DNA of 64,000 nucleotides, from assembly GCA_964640665.1 (NCBI GenBank), contig CAZXHT010000017.1, positions 16,619-80,618 on the forward strand. Reading direction: 5' to 3'. Numbering within the stretch: the stretch's first letter is position 1; every line of letters begins with the position of its first letter. The translations under genes were made by a program, and so were the position numbers. The stretch is from DATKYQ01 sp964640665. GTDB lineage: Bacteria; Myxococcota; B64-G9. The notes below the pieces were generated by a model. That model searched no databases. It worked only from the letters and a program-made list of their open reading frames with translations, and was not told the DNA's origin. Below, piece after piece: positions 49,116-57,074 of the stretch.

Positions 49116-50240
49116 TTGGGCTCACGGCCGCTAAGCATTCTGCACCTGCTTTCCTGCCACCTGTACACCGGTCCGGTTGAGCCGGTGCTGCGCCTGGCGC
49201 AGGAGCAGCGCCGGGCGGGACACTCAGTCAGGCTGGCCGTCGACACGCTGAGAGAGGGTGACATCGAAAGAAGCGCGGCCGAGTTCGGGGTGCCTCTCGA
49301 TAGGCGTTTGGCCCTGTCGGTAAAGTCGGGTCCGATCTTGCTGCTGCGCGACGTCCTGGCTTTAAAGCGCGCCTGGGCGGGGACGGAGTTCGACATCCTG
49401 CATGCCCACCGTTCACACGATCACACGTTGGCCGCCCTGGCGCGTGCCAGAAAGACCAAGGTCAGGCTGGTACGCACGCTGCACACCGCCAATGCCTCGT
49501 CGCCCGGGCGCGACTGGCAACTGAAAAGGGCCGACGGCCTGGTTGTCGTTTCCAAAAGGCAGCAAAATGACCTGATCGAAAGACAGACCCTGTCCGAGGA
49601 TCGCATAGTCGCGATCGACGGCGCGGTCGATGCCTCGCGTTTCTGCCCGGGTCCCGGCGGCGACACGGTTCGCCGGCAGGCGGGCATCGATGGCGACGCG
49701 CCGGTGGCGGGCATCGTCGCCCGCATGAAGTCCGGCCGCGGACATGAACTGCTGCTGGAGGCCTGGCGGAAGGTTGCCGCCGGCTTGACCACGGCCCGCC
49801 TGCTGATCGCCGGCCGCGGAGAGTTGGCCGGAAGCCTAAGGCGCCGCGTCGCCGATTCCAGCCTGGCGGAGTCGGTCGTCTTCCTCGGATATCGCGATGA
49901 CCTGCCCGAGGTCTACCGTGCCCTCGATCTCAAGGTCATCTTGGCTCCGGGCAACGACGGAACCTGCCGGGCCGCCCTCGAGGCCATGGCATCCGGAGTG
50001 CCCGTGTTGGCCGCCGACCGCGGGGCGCTTGCCGAGATCGTCACCCAGGGCCGCACGGGCCGGATCGTGCCACGGGACGACGGCCAAGCCCTGGCCGCGG
50101 CGCTTACCGAAATGCTGTCCGATCGAGCGTCGTTAGAGAACATGGGAGCCGCCGCGCAAACCGAGGCCCAGGATCGGTTTGACGTGGAAAAGCAAGCAAA
50201 AAAGATCGAAAAACTATATCGCGCCGTGCTCGAGTCATGA
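49116..50240 (+). CDS. GT4-type glycosyltransferase
   Basis: The start is TTG 49116, just after the hldC stop (TGA 49112-49114), with GCGGGAG before it. The GT-B enzyme of 374 residues shows ILHLLSCHLYTGPVEPVLRL (N-terminal Rossmann domain), LHAHRSHDHT, LVRTLHTANASS, a KSGRGHELLLEAWRKVAAG linker, then LKVILAPGNDGTCRAALEAM and SGVPVLAADRGALAEIV, where the family has the E-x7-E motif (E...E). The donor is probably a nucleotide sugar. In this operon, after ADP-heptose synthesis, LPS core or related glycan assembly is the likely job. It is followed 83 bp later by a GT9 gene. Confidence 0.82.
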   Translation: MGSRPLSILHLLSCHLYTGPVEPVLRLAQEQRRAGHSVRLAVDTLREGDIERSAAEFGVPLDRRLALSVKSGPILLLRDVLALKRAWAGTEFDILHAHRSHDHTLAALARARKTKVRLVRTLHTANASSPGRDWQLKRADGLVVVSKRQQNDLIERQTLSEDRIVAIDGAVDASRFCPGPGGDTVRRQAGIDGDAPVAGIVARMKSGRGHELLLEAWRKVAAGLTTARLLIAGRGELAGSLRRRVADSSLAESVVFLGYRDDLPEVYRALDLKVILAPGNDGTCRAALEAMASGVPVLAADRGALAEIVTQGRTGRIVPRDDGQALAAALTEMLSDRASLENMGAAAQTEAQDRFDVEKQAKKIEKLYRAVLES

Positions 50241-50323
50241 TCATCTTGCGGCCGGGGCCCGCTTGAGATATCCTGGTGACCCGGAAGCGTAAAGGCGAAC
50301 AAGCGACGCAAACAGGAGCCTGA

Positions 50324-51439
50324 TTGGCAGCGAAATTCAAAGGGCTTGGGCATCCGCCGCAGAAGGTCTTGGTGGTGCAGACAGCTTTCATCGGGGACGT
50401 GGTATTTACCTCACCCCTGGTGCACGCCATCAAGCGGGCCCATCCCCGGGCGCAGGTGTGGCTGCTGGTGCGTCCCAAGAGCCGGGAGGTGGCGGCCTGC
50501 ATCCCCGAGGTCGATGGAGTGCTGACCTTCGATAAGTATGGCGGCGAGACGGGGCCGGGAGGGTTGTTGCAGGCGGCGGCGCGGATCCGTCGGGAGAAAT
50601 TCGACCTGCTCGTGTCTCCTCACCGCTCGGCTCGCTCGGCCCTGGTGGCCCGCCTGTCCGGCGTGCCCTGCAGGGTGGGCTACAGACGGGGACTGGGTCG
50701 CCTGGCCTACAACGTGGCGCTTTTGCCCTTGCCTGACGAACCGTGCAACCTCATCCAGAACCTGAAGCTCCTCGAGGCAGTCGGCATACCGGCGGCCGGA
50801 ACTCGCCTCAGGCTTGCCGCCCCGGAGGACAAGTCTGGTTACGCAGACGACTTTCTCGAACAGCACGCCATCGCCGGAGATGACCGCCTGGTGGCTCTGT
50901 GTATCGGCGCCTACTGGGCTACAAAGCGCTGGCCGGCGGTCTATTTCGCAAGCCTGGGCGAGTCGCTCAAGGAGCGCGGATATCGACCCCTGATTTTCGG
51001 CGGGCCCTATGAGAAGGAGATTGTCGCCCGGATTGCCGAGGCGCGTGGCGAGCCGCTGGTGAGCTGCGTCGGAAACTCGCTGGCCGAATCGGCGGCGTTG
51101 TTAGCCCGCTGCGAGATGGCCGTTGGGGGCGACTCGGGGATGACTCACATGGCGCGGGCGCTGGGGGTGCCCACGGTTTTGATCTACGGGCCCACAGATC
51201 AGCGAGCTAATTGCTTCGATGAGAAGACCCGGGTACTGACTGCCAAGGTCAAGTGCCGACCCTGCAGCCGCCACGGCCCCAGACGCTGCCCCAAGCGGCA
51301 CCACGACTGCATGCGCATGGTCAGCCCGGAGGACGTGCTGGACGCGCTGCGCAAGATAACCGATCTGCAGACCCCACTGCCACGGCCGGCCGGGCACGCG
51401 ACCCGTGAGCGGCCCGACGCCACACCGGCGGCCGGCTGA
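50324..51439 (+). CDS. GT9 family heptosyltransferase-like enzyme
   Basis: The start is TTG 50324 after AGGAG. The 371-residue protein is GT-B-fold: KVLVVQTAFIGDVVFTSPLV (N-terminal fold and acceptor side), LLVSPHRSARSALVARLSGV, IGAYWATKRWPAVYFASLGE and GGDSGMTHMARALGVPTVLIYGPTD (donor site). This resembles WaaF/heptosyltransferase II and the ADP-heptose:LPS family in general. The Cys cluster CRPCSRHGPRRCPKRHHDC near 310-330 has the CxPC motif found in several GT9 enzymes. The hldA and hldC genes just upstream would supply its donor. Whether it is WaaF, WaaC or WaaQ type cannot be set from sequence alone. Confidence 0.85.
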   Translation: MAAKFKGLGHPPQKVLVVQTAFIGDVVFTSPLVHAIKRAHPRAQVWLLVRPKSREVAACIPEVDGVLTFDKYGGETGPGGLLQAAARIRREKFDLLVSPHRSARSALVARLSGVPCRVGYRRGLGRLAYNVALLPLPDEPCNLIQNLKLLEAVGIPAAGTRLRLAAPEDKSGYADDFLEQHAIAGDDRLVALCIGAYWATKRWPAVYFASLGESLKERGYRPLIFGGPYEKEIVARIAEARGEPLVSCVGNSLAESAALLARCEMAVGGDSGMTHMARALGVPTVLIYGPTDQRANCFDEKTRVLTAKVKCRPCSRHGPRRCPKRHHDCMRMVSPEDVLDALRKITDLQTPLPRPAGHATRERPDATPAAG

Positions 51440-51677
51440 GTTCATGCGGCACAAGACCGACAGCTGGAGTGTTTGAAGCTTAACCAAATCTTTACCCACC
51501 TTTGCCAGGATGCCTTGCGGCTTGCCGCGGGGAGGAATGGCGAGGTGACCCGACATAGCCTTGGCGAACTCGGGTTCTCGTCAACCCAATTCTCCCGCGT
51601 CAAGTGAGAACCGTCCAGAGAGGACCACGTGTTTATTGGATCGCCGTTCCAGTGGCTCCGCGTTGCGCGGATTTCCT

Positions 51678-51706
51678 TTGGTAGTCCGCAGCCTACGTGC
51701 TATAAC
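51678..51706 (+). promoter_or_regulatory. Probable promoter of the second Ser/Thr kinase gene
   Basis: TTGGTA (51678-51683) and TATAAC (51701-51706) are 17 bp apart, with TGC directly before the -10 (extended -10). The predicted start (about 51713) lies downstream of the possible TTG at 51712, which supports ATG 51742 as start codon. The rest of 51440-51677 holds nothing else that I can see. Confidence 0.45.
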
Positions 51707-51741
51707 CCTGCTTGGACTCAGCCAGGCAACGATTCGATTTC

Positions 51742-53625
51742 ATGGCCGAAACATTCGGAAAATACTTGCTAGAGAATAAACTTGCTACCGGCGGTATGGC
51801 GGAGATCTTCCTGGCCACACAGAAGGGACCCAAGGGGTTCAAGAGGCTTGTAGCTATCAAGCGAATACTGCCTCAACTGACGAAGGATCGTGAATTCGTC
51901 ACCATGTTTCTCGATGAAGCCCGTTTGGTGGCCCTCCTCAGCCATCCCAATATCGTCCAAATATTTGAGTTCGGCCAAGTAGCGGGGGGGTACTTCCTGG
52001 TCATGGAGTATGTCCATGGTGTGAGTCTTTCCCGCTTGTTCAAGGCGTGTCTTGAGGCGAACACATCGTACCGTCTTGAGTACTGGGTCAAGATCGTAAG
52101 CCTGGCTTGCCAGGGGCTGGATTATGCACATAACTTCACGGGCCCTGATGGCAAACCGCTCAACCTGATTCATCGCGATGTAAGTCCGCAGAACCTCATG
52201 CTTAGCTACGATGGCGTAGTCAAGTTAATCGACTTCGGCATCGCAAGAGCAGACAGTAATATCCATTGCACTCATGCCGAGACGTTGAAGGGCAAACTCC
52301 TATACATGTCGCCTGAGCAGATCATGCAAGAAGGCAGTGGATTGGATCGGCGCTCGGACATTTTCTCGTTGGGAGTCATTCTGTACGAGTTGACCACCGG
52401 TCAACATCCTTTCCCCGCAGACAACGATTTCGGGTTGATGTGGTCCATCATTCATTCTCAGCCACCTGACCCGCGTACTATTAACGACGCCATACCAGAA
52501 GAGTTGGCGAAGATCATTCTGTGCGCAATCGAAAAAGACCGCTCCCGGCGTTATCATTCGGCCAGGAGAATGCGAGACGATCTGGAGCATTACTTGCTAA
52601 GTCAGCAAGAATTGGTCGATATATATACCCTACGTAACTTTCTTATCGAACTGATTCCACCTGTCGAAGTAGAAGTCGGCAACTCGGTGATTGTCCGTCA
52701 GCGTACACCTTCAGAAGTACAAGCAGGGAAGGGGTTGGTGGAGAAAGAACACTACGACGATACCGTATTGACGTCAGACCCGGTTACGACAACACCGGAA
52801 AAAACGATCAGATACAAGGAAAGGCGAGGCATAAGGACATGGAAGAAACCTAAGTTCGTAGCCATTGGTCTGATTGTAATGACCTTGGCCGTAGTCGGCA
52901 CGCTTGTTTTTTTCGTGGAAGGCCCGATCGAACCGAAAAGACATGGTTTATCAAGGGCTGTGCCAATGAAACTAGTGACCATCGCGGGAAATGGCGTGCA
53001 CGATATCAAGGCTGACGGACAGTACAGACAACCGATAGAATCTACGGCCGTTGGATTGGCGGTAGACGACCGGGCTTCCACGGAGAAAGAGTTTGCCGCA
53101 GAGCCGAAGGAACAGCAGAGACCAAAAAAAAACAGGCAGCAGGAAATGAAACGGAGACGAAAGAGGCCCATGACGAAAAAGTCATACCTGGCCAAATCGG
53201 AAATCAAAACGAAGCCAGCAAAGCCAGAGACTAAACCCCAAAGGGGTCCGAGCCCAGATGGATACGAGATGGCCGACAAACTTATGGCTGAAGCTCTCAA
53301 GGCAGGCAAGGAGGGAAAATACCACCAAGCCATTTTCCTATATAGGCAGGCCATGCGGCACAACCCCTCTGATCGGAAATTGCACTGGCTAATTGGCAAG
53401 GTCTACGAAAAGGCCGGTGAATTGAAAATGGCGATCCGACACTATAAAAAGTACATTAAGGTGTGTCCCGAATGCGACAAAATACTGGATGCTAAAATTG
53501 CTCTGGGGAAGTGCGTTAATAAAGCCCGACAGCAGAAGAAACCAAATGGCAATGACAAGGCCACTACAGAATTTCGAGGCAAGACATCAAAGATTGATAA
53601 CCTGCTGAAGGAAGCCCAACCCTAA
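51742..53625 (+). CDS. Hanks-type Ser/Thr protein kinase with membrane segment and TPR tail
   Basis: ATG 51742 gives MAETFGKYLLENKLATGGMA. The kinase domain covers about 5-290: GGMAEIFLA loop, VAIKRILPQ, HRDVSPQNLML (a standard RD catalytic loop) and IDFGIA, YMSPEQIM for the activation segment. A single transmembrane segment (FVAIGLIVMTLAVVGTLVFF, about 372-391) is followed by a Lys/Glu-rich, disordered region (about 440-510) and two TPRs (HQAIFLYRQAMRHNPSDRKL, KAGELKMAIRHYKKYIKVC), which lie outside the cytoplasm. Base composition is AT-richer than the LPS operon before it. It differs in the RD motif from the kinase at 21300, so the two have separate roles. No substrate is known. Confidence 0.9.
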   Translation: MAETFGKYLLENKLATGGMAEIFLATQKGPKGFKRLVAIKRILPQLTKDREFVTMFLDEARLVALLSHPNIVQIFEFGQVAGGYFLVMEYVHGVSLSRLFKACLEANTSYRLEYWVKIVSLACQGLDYAHNFTGPDGKPLNLIHRDVSPQNLMLSYDGVVKLIDFGIARADSNIHCTHAETLKGKLLYMSPEQIMQEGSGLDRRSDIFSLGVILYELTTGQHPFPADNDFGLMWSIIHSQPPDPRTINDAIPEELAKIILCAIEKDRSRRYHSARRMRDDLEHYLLSQQELVDIYTLRNFLIELIPPVEVEVGNSVIVRQRTPSEVQAGKGLVEKEHYDDTVLTSDPVTTTPEKTIRYKERRGIRTWKKPKFVAIGLIVMTLAVVGTLVFFVEGPIEPKRHGLSRAVPMKLVTIAGNGVHDIKADGQYRQPIESTAVGLAVDDRASTEKEFAAEPKEQQRPKKNRQQEMKRRRKRPMTKKSYLAKSEIKTKPAKPETKPQRGPSPDGYEMADKLMAEALKAGKEGKYHQAIFLYRQAMRHNPSDRKLHWLIGKVYEKAGELKMAIRHYKKYIKVCPECDKILDAKIALGKCVNKARQQKKPNGNDKATTEFRGKTSKIDNLLKEAQP

Positions 53626-53829
53626 TGTTACATAAATTGAGCTAGCTAACCGACTACCTGTAAGAGGGTTTGTCGGACAGGTTCGTAGATGTCGAAAATG
53701 GGATGCTGGCCCACGCGAAGACCGGCCGCCAGCAGCCGGGCTCTGCGCCGCTGGCTAATATGGAAAGAAGCTGTTCACGAATGCCGGTAGTGGCTGAGCG
53801 CGCGAACCTGTGCCCGCGATGTCGCAGCG

Positions 53830-55143
53830 CTAGAAAACGGAGATATTTTCGCCCTCGGCCGAGACAACCCTCCGCGCCAGCCCCTTGAGAATCCGGCCGA
53901 AAATTTTCAGGTAACCAGGATCGAAGCGCTGCTTCAGGTCGGTGTTCATCAGGGTGAAAGCGATATCCGGGCCGTAGCCATTGAGCGAGGTGAGCGTCTC
54001 GTAGCAGTCGGCCAGGGCGACAATCTTGGTGTAGGAGCTCAGTTCGGCGGTTTTTTCCACCATGCTGACGTTCCCCGAAAGATCTTTGATGGCCTTACCG
54101 TAGGCGGTCTGGTTGTCGTGGGCGACGATGATTTCGTGGATGCCCGCGTGGGAGAGGTTGCCCGTGCGCAGGTTTCTCTTGACGGTCTCCATGGGGCATT
54201 TGAGAAACAGCCGCTCTTCATACGGGGTAAGCTTCTCGGTCTTGATCAGCAGGTCGCGGTCCAATGCGGCCTTGCCGACGTCGTGGAACAGGGCGGCGTG
54301 CCCCAACTCGCGCAGTTGTTCTTTAGTCAGGCCCACGTCGACCCCGAAGACGATTGCCAGAAGCGTCACGCTGACCGAGTGGTAGGCCAGGTAATCCTCG
54401 TTGTTGGTCGCAGTCACCAAGCCTAAAAAGTGCGCGCTCTGCTCGAAGCTGATGTCGACCAGGTCCTGGATCAGGTGAATGGCCTTCGAGGCCGGCAGCT
54501 CGGGGCCCTCTCCGCGGACACCGGCCAGGTAGTTGCGCATGAACTGCACCGCCCGGGCGTAGACGACCAAGGCGTAGCGCTTGCGATCCAGCTTGGACTG
54601 GTCGATTGTTCCCTCGCCCTCCTGCTTGTTTTGCAGGATCTCCTTGATCTTCTCGAACTTGCGTAGCTTCAAGGCCGTCAGCTTGCGGGCCGACACCCCG
54701 CTCTCGCCGGCGCTCTCGGTGTTATCGTTGCTGAAGATGTACATGAAATTCTGGATTTCCCGGGTGTTGATTGGGCGATCGAGCGAGAAACCACCCACGT
54801 TGCAGCGCTCGAGTTCCTGCACCAGGTAACGCGTGGTGTCCAGCGACTTGAGATCGAGTTTGACCTGCATGCTGTTGAGGTAGAACGAATCACCGGCGCT
54901 CTGCAGCGCGAGCTGGCCCTCCATGGCGATGATGGTGTTGATGCATGTCTCGGCCTTTTCGAGCGGCTTTGAGAAGATGGCGTTGTCCGGCGCATACAGC
55001 TTGACGTTTTTGACAAGCATGTGCAGAGAGCCGACAAGCTCGCGGCCCATCTCTTGCAGCTTGGCCTGGTAGGCTCGCGCGGTGTCGATCTTGGCGGGAT
55101 CGACCTCGAGCTTGCCGGTGATTTTGAACTTCTCGTCCGCCAC
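53830..55143 (-). CDS. HD-domain phosphohydrolase-like protein (HD-GYP-like, GYP lost)
   Basis: The start is GTG 55143, with AAGGAG 8 bp upstream. Of 437 residues, about 1-200 are helical without a known domain (a homologous start is also seen in the HEAT partner). About 230-420 is an HD fold: YHSVSVTLLAIVFGVDVGLT, then LFHDVGKAALDRDLL with the HD pair. The GYP motif of cyclic-di-GMP phosphodiesterases would be expected after the second His, where AHDNQTAYGKAIKDLSG is found instead. Metal ligands of the HD site partly remain (H..HD..H), so a phosphodiesterase or a receptor role is possible. It follows the HEAT gene by 14 bp in one operon. Confidence 0.7.
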   Translation of the reverse strand: MADEKFKITGKLEVDPAKIDTARAYQAKLQEMGRELVGSLHMLVKNVKLYAPDNAIFSKPLEKAETCINTIIAMEGQLALQSAGDSFYLNSMQVKLDLKSLDTTRYLVQELERCNVGGFSLDRPINTREIQNFMYIFSNDNTESAGESGVSARKLTALKLRKFEKIKEILQNKQEGEGTIDQSKLDRKRYALVVYARAVQFMRNYLAGVRGEGPELPASKAIHLIQDLVDISFEQSAHFLGLVTATNNEDYLAYHSVSVTLLAIVFGVDVGLTKEQLRELGHAALFHDVGKAALDRDLLIKTEKLTPYEERLFLKCPMETVKRNLRTGNLSHAGIHEIIVAHDNQTAYGKAIKDLSGNVSMVEKTAELSSYTKIVALADCYETLTSLNGYGPDIAFTLMNTDLKQRFDPGYLKIFGRILKGLARRVVSAEGENISVF

Positions 55144-55157
55144 GTATCGACTCCTTG

Positions 55158-56942
55158 TCAGGTGCCCAGCAGCCTCTCCTTGAGACGCTTGCAGGCTCTT
55201 TCGACGGCGCCGGCCACCTCTTGATCTCTGATGCCCGCCTCCAACTCGGCCTTCAGCAGGCGGTAGACGGCGATCGATCCCGAGTTGGCCATGCCCGCCA
55301 CCAGGCTTTTCTTGTGCCCGGCCAGCTTCTTTTTGCCCAGCAGGCTGCTGGTTCTGAGTTGCTTTTGCAGGTACTCGAGAATGTCGGGCGTGCCGATGTT
55401 CGAAAGCGCCGTCCAGACTGCAACCTGTTCGCGCTCGGGTTTTTCTGCGAAATCCGTCCGCTCGGCGATGGCCATCAGCACCTGCCGGGCGATTACAGGA
55501 TCGACGCCCGGAAGCAGGCCCGCGGCGGTGGCGCGCACCTGGGGATCTTTATCGCGCAGGGCGCGGGTAAGATAGGCACCGACGCCGGGATCGTCGCTTT
55601 GAGCTATCGACTTGAGCGCCTCCATGCGCAGGGCTAGGTTGGGGTGCGCAAGCAGGCCGGCCACCATTCTGGTCTTGTCCGGCGGGTTGAGCTTGTCGAG
55701 GATGTAGAGCATGTCCCTGACCAGGTTGGCCTTAGGGCTGTTTAGCCTTTGCGCGAAAACATTGGGTACGTCACGCCCCAACACGGCCAGGGCCTCACAA
55801 AACAGGCGCCGGGCCTCGACCTTGTTGAGGTGCTCGAGCGTCTGCAGCATGGCGCTAGCCGCAGCGGTTTCCAGCCCGACCAGGTAGCGGTAGATTTGCT
55901 GGTAGCTTTCCCTGTCGCCCCGTGTATCGAGAATGTCTCCGAGCCGGGCGATGGTGCTCTCCTGCGACATCCTCTGGCGCAGGCCGAGGGCGACCTGGTT
56001 GGCCCAGGCCATGCTCTCGGGGGGTAAAGCGCTTTTTTTGAGTTTCTCGATCTCGGCGAAGAGGCGGTCGATGGAAGGCAGGTCTTCGTTGAGCAGGTAG
56101 CCGTCGAAGAGCTGGTCGAAGGCCGTAACCAGTTTCTGTCCGAGTTGCTGATCGATCTCCCCGGAGAAGATGTCTGTCAGGATGGTGCTGAAGCGCACCA
56201 GCAGCTGGGTGCGATCGTAGGACAGGATTTCCGCCTGGATAGCGTCTTTCTCGGCCTGGCCGGTCGTTTGTCCGGCGATGTTTACGCCCGCCACCTGCTT
56301 GACGTCTTCGATCTCCAGTTCGAGATCGTCGAGAGACAACCTGGCGAACTGGTGGCTGTCCGCGCTCTGTGACGTCAGGCGGCCATAGAGGTAACTGACG
56401 ATCTTGTCGACTTCGAGCTTGGTCTGGTCGGTGCCCTCGCTGCCCAGTGCGAAGGACTCGATTACCACGTACTCGATGTTCTTGAAGTCCTGCTTCCAGA
56501 GCAGGCTGACCATGTCTTCGGGCACGGCTTCATCGGCCTGCACATGGGTCAGGCAGACCAGGACGAAGTCGAGAAGTTCCTGGCTGCTCAGGTCCTTGCG
56601 AAAAACCAGCAAACGCACGCCGTCGCGGTAGAACTTGAAGGCCAGGTTCTGTTCACCGGCCTCCTCTTCGTATACCGGAATGCCGTGGTAACTAAGAGAC
56701 ATCTGCTCGACCGACAGGCCGATGTTCTCGCTCTTTTCCAAAGCCTCCCTTAAAGCCGTGTAGGCCGGTTCGAGGTAGCCCGTGTACTGCCCTGTGTTGT
56801 GGCGGTAGAGACCGATGGTCTTGATACCCTTCTTGAGCTGGACGAAAAAATCTTTAACCGTCTGGACGCGTTGCTTCTCGTCCTCGTCGATCTGTGTGGG
56901 CTGATCGGGCATCGGCTCATTATAAGCACCTTGCCCGCCCAT
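55158..56942 (-). CDS. HEAT-repeat protein, partner of the HD-domain protein
   Basis: The start is ambiguous: ATG 56942 or ATG 56912 (MPDQPTQIDEDEKQRVQTVK). Neither has a strong ribosome site. The N-terminal 200 residues (TVKDFFVQLKKGIKTIGLYR, LSVEQMSLSYHGIPVYEEEA, FYRDGVRLLVFRKDLSSQEL) resemble the N-terminal region of the HD protein (KLYAPDNAIF, LALQSAGDSFYLN, then RYLVQELERCNVGGFSLDRP), so the pair shares a domain. The C-terminal half has HEAT repeats of about 35 residues (NLALRMEALKSIAQSDDPGV, DKDPQVRATAAGLLPGVDPV). This is a scaffold-type architecture. Pairing in an operon with an HD protein suggests cyclic nucleotide or phosphate signalling. The family is not named. Confidence 0.65.
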   Translation of the reverse strand: MGGQGAYNEPMPDQPTQIDEDEKQRVQTVKDFFVQLKKGIKTIGLYRHNTGQYTGYLEPAYTALREALEKSENIGLSVEQMSLSYHGIPVYEEEAGEQNLAFKFYRDGVRLLVFRKDLSSQELLDFVLVCLTHVQADEAVPEDMVSLLWKQDFKNIEYVVIESFALGSEGTDQTKLEVDKIVSYLYGRLTSQSADSHQFARLSLDDLELEIEDVKQVAGVNIAGQTTGQAEKDAIQAEILSYDRTQLLVRFSTILTDIFSGEIDQQLGQKLVTAFDQLFDGYLLNEDLPSIDRLFAEIEKLKKSALPPESMAWANQVALGLRQRMSQESTIARLGDILDTRGDRESYQQIYRYLVGLETAAASAMLQTLEHLNKVEARRLFCEALAVLGRDVPNVFAQRLNSPKANLVRDMLYILDKLNPPDKTRMVAGLLAHPNLALRMEALKSIAQSDDPGVGAYLTRALRDKDPQVRATAAGLLPGVDPVIARQVLMAIAERTDFAEKPEREQVAVWTALSNIGTPDILEYLQKQLRTSSLLGKKKLAGHKKSLVAGMANSGSIAVYRLLKAELEAGIRDQEVAGAVERACKRLKERLLGT

Positions 56943-57074
56943 TTTTCAAGGCCGCCTTTCGTCGGCGCCTTCACTTACCTTTCCCCACATGACCCCCTTG
57001 ACAGCTTACATACCCGCGGGAGTATGATCTGGTAATCAAGTAGAAGACAGACAACTCTTTCGCGGGAGGGCGTC

